A program made the position numbers and the translations under genes. This document shows positions 62,801 to 64,000 of a stretch of 64,000 nucleotides of DNA, in pieces. The stretch covers positions 496,001 to 560,000 of the forward strand of contig NW_026515495.1 of NCBI RefSeq assembly GCF_014898815.1, written 5' to 3'. Numbering within the stretch: position 1 is the first letter of the stretch; every line of letters begins with the position of its first letter. Origin of the DNA: Panonychus citri (taxonomy: Eukaryota > Arthropoda > Arachnida > Trombidiformes > Tetranychidae). A model generated the notes under the pieces. It made no database searches and was not told where the DNA came from. It worked only from the letters and a program-made list of their open reading frames with translations.

Positions 62801-63206
62801 ATCAATAATTAAGGTTGAAAGTAGATTTACTAATTCGTGCCATTTAAGCTCTGGTATTTTGATAATTAAGATAATTATCAAAATTAAAATCACAATCTTG
62901 GACTTATCAGTTTTGATAATTGTTGTTGTCCATCAGATTAATAGTCCAGTTAATTATAATCATCATTATTGATGATAATCATGATGATGATGATGATGAA
63001 TTTGTTTCAATTCATTTTGATTGTCATGTTTAAATTAATTCGTTGATTGATTTTTTTTTATGAATGATTAACACTCTCTGATCATTGAGACTTAAAGATC
63101 CTTCAGTAAATCTTAATCAGAGTGACAATTACTAATACAATAAATTGTCGTTGTTGTTGTCATTTGTAGAGTGATGGTTAACTATTGGTGTCGATTTTCA
63201 CAACAA
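56851..63206. other. Gene desert, right part
   Basis: AT-rich, extremely dense in TTAATTG/CAATTAA strings, with GA runs near 57634-57656 and 57861-57878 and a GT run near 61652-61672. Hydrophobic or Ser-rich ORFs at 57948-58304 (minus) and 59116-59340 (plus) are not supported as genes. The right end should contain the 3' UTR of the four-jointed gene. Confidence 0.55.
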
Positions 63207-64000
63207 TTAAAGATCATTTCGTAAGGCACATGGAGGATTTTCACATGATCCAAAAAGAGATCGACACTTGTTGATCTGTTCAATGACAATTGCTAATCTC
63301 GATTTGAGTACTTTTCCATTTCGATCCGGAAGAAACGGTAAATTGTAACTTTTTGGAGTGTATCCTGTTTCATGTAGACTATTACGAAGAAGTTGAACAA
63401 TATTACCGTCACGATGAAGTTTCTCCAGAGCATCGACTGTTGATCGACGAAAAACACAAGTTCCATTTAAAATTTTTCGATGATAAGGTTCATATTTTTT
63501 AAGAAGCCGATAACCATGAAGAAGACCTGATTCATTATCGAGAAATAATAATAAACCAGTTGATTTAACTTTGACCAGATTATGAGCTGGAGAATCCATC
63601 ATTTCAGGATTCCATTGACGATTAACCATATTGTTCACCACTCGATCAAGATTACCAGTTAAATAGTCGAAAATAACCAAATCCGACCATTGGACTAAAT
63701 CAGTTAAATATGTTAAATTCACTGAACTCTCATTAAAACCTTTCGTCAAATTATCACCAAGTAAATCGTTGTTAGTTGGATGTAAAGTTGGTTCAGATGA
63801 TCGACGTAAACTCATCGGTATATGGGCCGGAATAAGATCAGGTATCCACCGGGTAACAACAACAGGCTTATCGGTTGACCATTTAGCTGAATTGAGTGAA
63901 GATTTCACTTGATTCCAAACTGGATTTAAACCAACTCTTTGTCCACCGTTGGTTGACAACGATGACGATGATGATGATGATTTACGAAGGTTTGACAACG
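63207..64000 (-). CDS. fj: Four-jointed / FJX1 Golgi kinase, C-terminal part, cut by window end
   Basis: Four-jointed is a type II Golgi kinase that phosphorylates cadherin domains of Fat and Dachsous to set planar cell polarity. The visible 263 codons are open to the window edge, so the 5' part (including the membrane anchor) is missing. Conserved blocks: SDLVIFDYLTGNLDRVVNNM (kinase catalytic-type region), RQWNPEMM, LLLFLDNESGLLHGYRLL (the DNE/G metal-binding block), and TCVFRRSTVDALEKL. The C-terminal region ends in CRSLFGSCENPPC. The stop is at 63209-63207. Ser-rich residues at the left (SSSSSSSLS) lie outside the conserved core. The match in order to FJX1 is strong. Confidence 0.9.
   Translation of the reverse strand, partial: LSNLRKSSSSSSSLSTNGGQRVGLNPVWNQVKSSLNSAKWSTDKPVVVTRWIPDLIPAHIPMSLRRSSEPTLHPTNNDLLGDNLTKGFNESSVNLTYLTDLVQWSDLVIFDYLTGNLDRVVNNMVNRQWNPEMMDSPAHNLVKVKSTGLLLFLDNESGLLHGYRLLKKYEPYHRKILNGTCVFRRSTVDALEKLHRDGNIVQLLRNSLHETGYTPKSYNLPFLPDRNGKVLKSRLAIVIEQINKCRSLFGSCENPPCALRNDL

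Noticed and set aside
1..64000. tRNA, rRNA, CRISPR array or bacterial-type operons
   Set aside because: Looked for cloverleaf-like, rRNA-like and regularly spaced repeats by eye; none seen, and gene structure is eukaryotic.

Overview
The window looks like nuclear DNA of an arthropod, most likely an acariform mite of the spider-mite type (Tetranychus-like). It is AT-rich, most introns are short (about 65-130 nt) with GT-AG borders, intergenic DNA is packed with TTAATTG/CAATTAA strings and GA/CT microsatellites, and the genes are clear metazoan families. The species was not verified; this rests on overall character only.

Layout. 0-6 kb: 5' end of DPH6 (minus) divergent from a short liprin-beta (plus), then an ECH1-type dienoyl-CoA isomerase (plus). 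8.6-12.5 kb: a four-exon plus-strand gene whose phases join a secreted JHBP/takeout-like domain, a furin-type site and a complete GPI-type alkaline phosphatase. 14.8-19.4 kb: a multi-exon membrane protein with a DUF389 domain, a family best known from prokaryotes. 20-23 kb: ANKRD49 (plus), DCTN6 (minus) and an inositol polyphosphate multikinase (plus). 23.8-27.8 kb: two tandem secreted leucine-rich-repeat (LRR) genes. 29.3-40.1 kb: USP34/puffyeye (minus) with a 9.2-kb first coding exon, divergent from RACGAP1 (plus, 41.3-43.0 kb). 43.0-46.9 kb: a third LRR paralogue on the minus strand, its first intron filled with mobile-element remains (a Tc1/mariner-like element, an inner inverted repeat and a Ty3/gypsy reverse-transcriptase fragment). 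48.2-48.9 kb: mitochondrial fission factor MFF (minus). 48.9-63.2 kb: a gene desert with one higher-complexity island near 56.4-56.9 kb. 63.2-64 kb: the 3' part of four-jointed/FJX1 (minus), cut by the window end.

The genes are mostly unrelated housekeeping, signalling and trafficking genes, so no operon-like logic is expected. Shared structure is limited to divergent promoters (DPH6/liprin-beta, DCTN6/IPMK, USP34/RACGAP1), convergent pairs (ANKRD49/DCTN6, LRR2/USP34, and RACGAP1/LRR3 with stop codons only 4 nt apart) and the LRR family. The strongest candidate for something undescribed is the JHBP-furin site-alkaline phosphatase fusion at 8626-12491. Next are the DUF389 gene and its exon open in two frames, and the apparent +2 frame change in RACGAP1.
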